Shown piece by piece: positions 17,188 through 17,654 of a stretch of 17,654 nucleotides of DNA. Source of the stretch: a bacterium (GTDB lineage Bacteria; Hydrothermota; UBA3072; B12-G15). The DNA lies in contig QNDZ01000012.1 of the NCBI GenBank assembly GCA_003646055.1, positions 1 to 17,654 on the forward strand, read 5' to 3'. The notes under the pieces were generated by a model, which searched no databases, was not told the DNA's origin, and was given only the letters and a program-made list of their open reading frames with translations. Position 1 is the stretch's first letter. Each line of letters starts with the position of its first letter. The translations under genes and the position numbers were made by a program.

Positions 17188-17654
17188 ACTCAATAACTTC
17201 AATCCTCAATTTATTTATCACCCTGTACAGTTTTACCTGTTTTTCAAAACCACCCTGTTCAAGTTTAAGATGCGTGGCATCAGCAAGATTCTGTCCAAAT
17301 GTTGGGTCAACTGAAACCCACTTCCCTGCCCATACACCTGCCCATGCATGGTAATAAAACCCATCACCAAAATAAACAAGCCCCACTTCAACCCTTGCAG
17401 GTATTCCTGCTGCCCTGGTAAGTGCAACAAAAAGGGCTGAATGCTCATTACAATCACCCTCCATTGTCCTGAGAACCTCAACAGGCTCAGGAATGGAAAA
17501 GGTGGGTTTCTTCTTAAGGTGCGTATATACCCACATGTTCAATTTTTCAACTGCCTCCCATCCCTTTGAATCTCCCACAATCTCCTTTGCTTTATTCACA
17601 ATCAATGGGTCATCACAGGGTATAAACTCCTCTGGCTGTGTATAAACAACCAAA
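17180..17654 (-). CDS. Transglutaminase-like (papain-fold) protein, 5' end cut by window
   Basis: The C-terminal 158 or so residues of a transglutaminase-core protein. The catalytic triad is visible: Cys in EGDCNEHSALF (17447-17461 region), His in GFYYHAWAGVW, and Asp in WVSVDPTFGQN. Bacterial members are mostly proteases or amidases of the envelope or cytoplasm; the substrate cannot be told. The frame is open to the window end, so the N-terminus, and any signal peptide or membrane anchor, lies outside. The TTG at 17651-17653 is unlikely to be the true start. It is first in the visible part of the overlapping nine-gene run, 8 nt over the ABC gene. Confidence 0.85.
   Translation of the reverse strand, partial: LVVYTQPEEFIPCDDPLIVNKAKEIVGDSKGWEAVEKLNMWVYTHLKKKPTFSIPEPVEVLRTMEGDCNEHSALFVALTRAAGIPARVEVGLVYFGDGFYYHAWAGVWAGKWVSVDPTFGQNLADATHLKLEQGGFEKQVKLYRVINKLRIEVIEYD

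Overview
The window looks like a piece of a bacterial chromosome with about 40% G+C. Arginine is written almost entirely with AGA/AGG codons, and strong AGGAGG ribosome sites sit 4-5 nt before several starts. Two traits narrow the lineage. Glycyl-tRNA synthetase is of the two-subunit bacterial type (GlyQ + GlyS). One secreted beta-propeller protein ends in a type IX secretion (Por) sorting domain. Bacteroidota normally use the one-chain glycyl-tRNA synthetase, so the combination suggests a non-Bacteroidota lineage of the wider FCB area, such as WOR-3/Stahlbacteria/Hydrothermae-like candidate phyla, possibly thermophilic. That placement is inference; no marker for a definitive assignment is present.

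Layout. Positions 1-2476, minus strand: glyS (3' end cut by the window) and glyQ, overlapping by 22 nt, with their own promoter at 2503-2530. Positions 2572-3357, minus: an integral membrane protein of the YhfC type. Positions 3440-5455, plus: the only plus-strand gene, a predicted secreted protein with twelve G-N-D-x-Y repeats. A perfect 11-bp hairpin at 5485-5510 separates it from a convergent minus-strand gene (5515-8154), which encodes a seven-repeat propeller protein with a C-terminal sorting domain. Positions 8293-17654, minus: one tightly packed run of nine genes whose ends overlap or lie within 2 nt. In transcription order these are a transglutaminase-like protein (5' end cut), an ABC ATPase, PurN, a Gfo/Idh/MocA-like protein, an Lnt-acetyltransferase fusion, a CCA-adding/poly(A) polymerase-type enzyme, a UDP-N-acetyl-hexosamine 6-dehydrogenase, a GalE-like epimerase and a GHL10-type glycoside hydrolase-like protein.

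How they work together. The 6-dehydrogenase, the Gfo/Idh/MocA protein, the WbpD/WlbB-type acetyltransferase domain and the epimerase resemble parts of a pathway making di-N-acetylated uronic acid sugar nucleotides for surface polysaccharide. The WbpE-type aminotransferase is not in the window. The acetyltransferase is fused to the cytoplasmic C-terminus of apolipoprotein N-acyltransferase, linking envelope lipoprotein maturation to sugar-nucleotide synthesis in one chain. The other genes of the run are housekeeping (purine synthesis, tRNA 3' end).

Most striking points: (1) glyQ appears to start at an AUC codon, because the only canonical start lies inside the -35 box of a good promoter; (2) the Lnt-WbpD-type fusion; (3) the Gfo/Idh/MocA protein lacks the usual Lys, Asp and His of its active site; (4) the G-N-D-x-Y repeat protein of unknown function. 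No stretch over 300 bases lacks a gene; intergenic gaps are at most about 140 nt. I saw no tRNA, rRNA, CRISPR array, insertion sequence or integrase.
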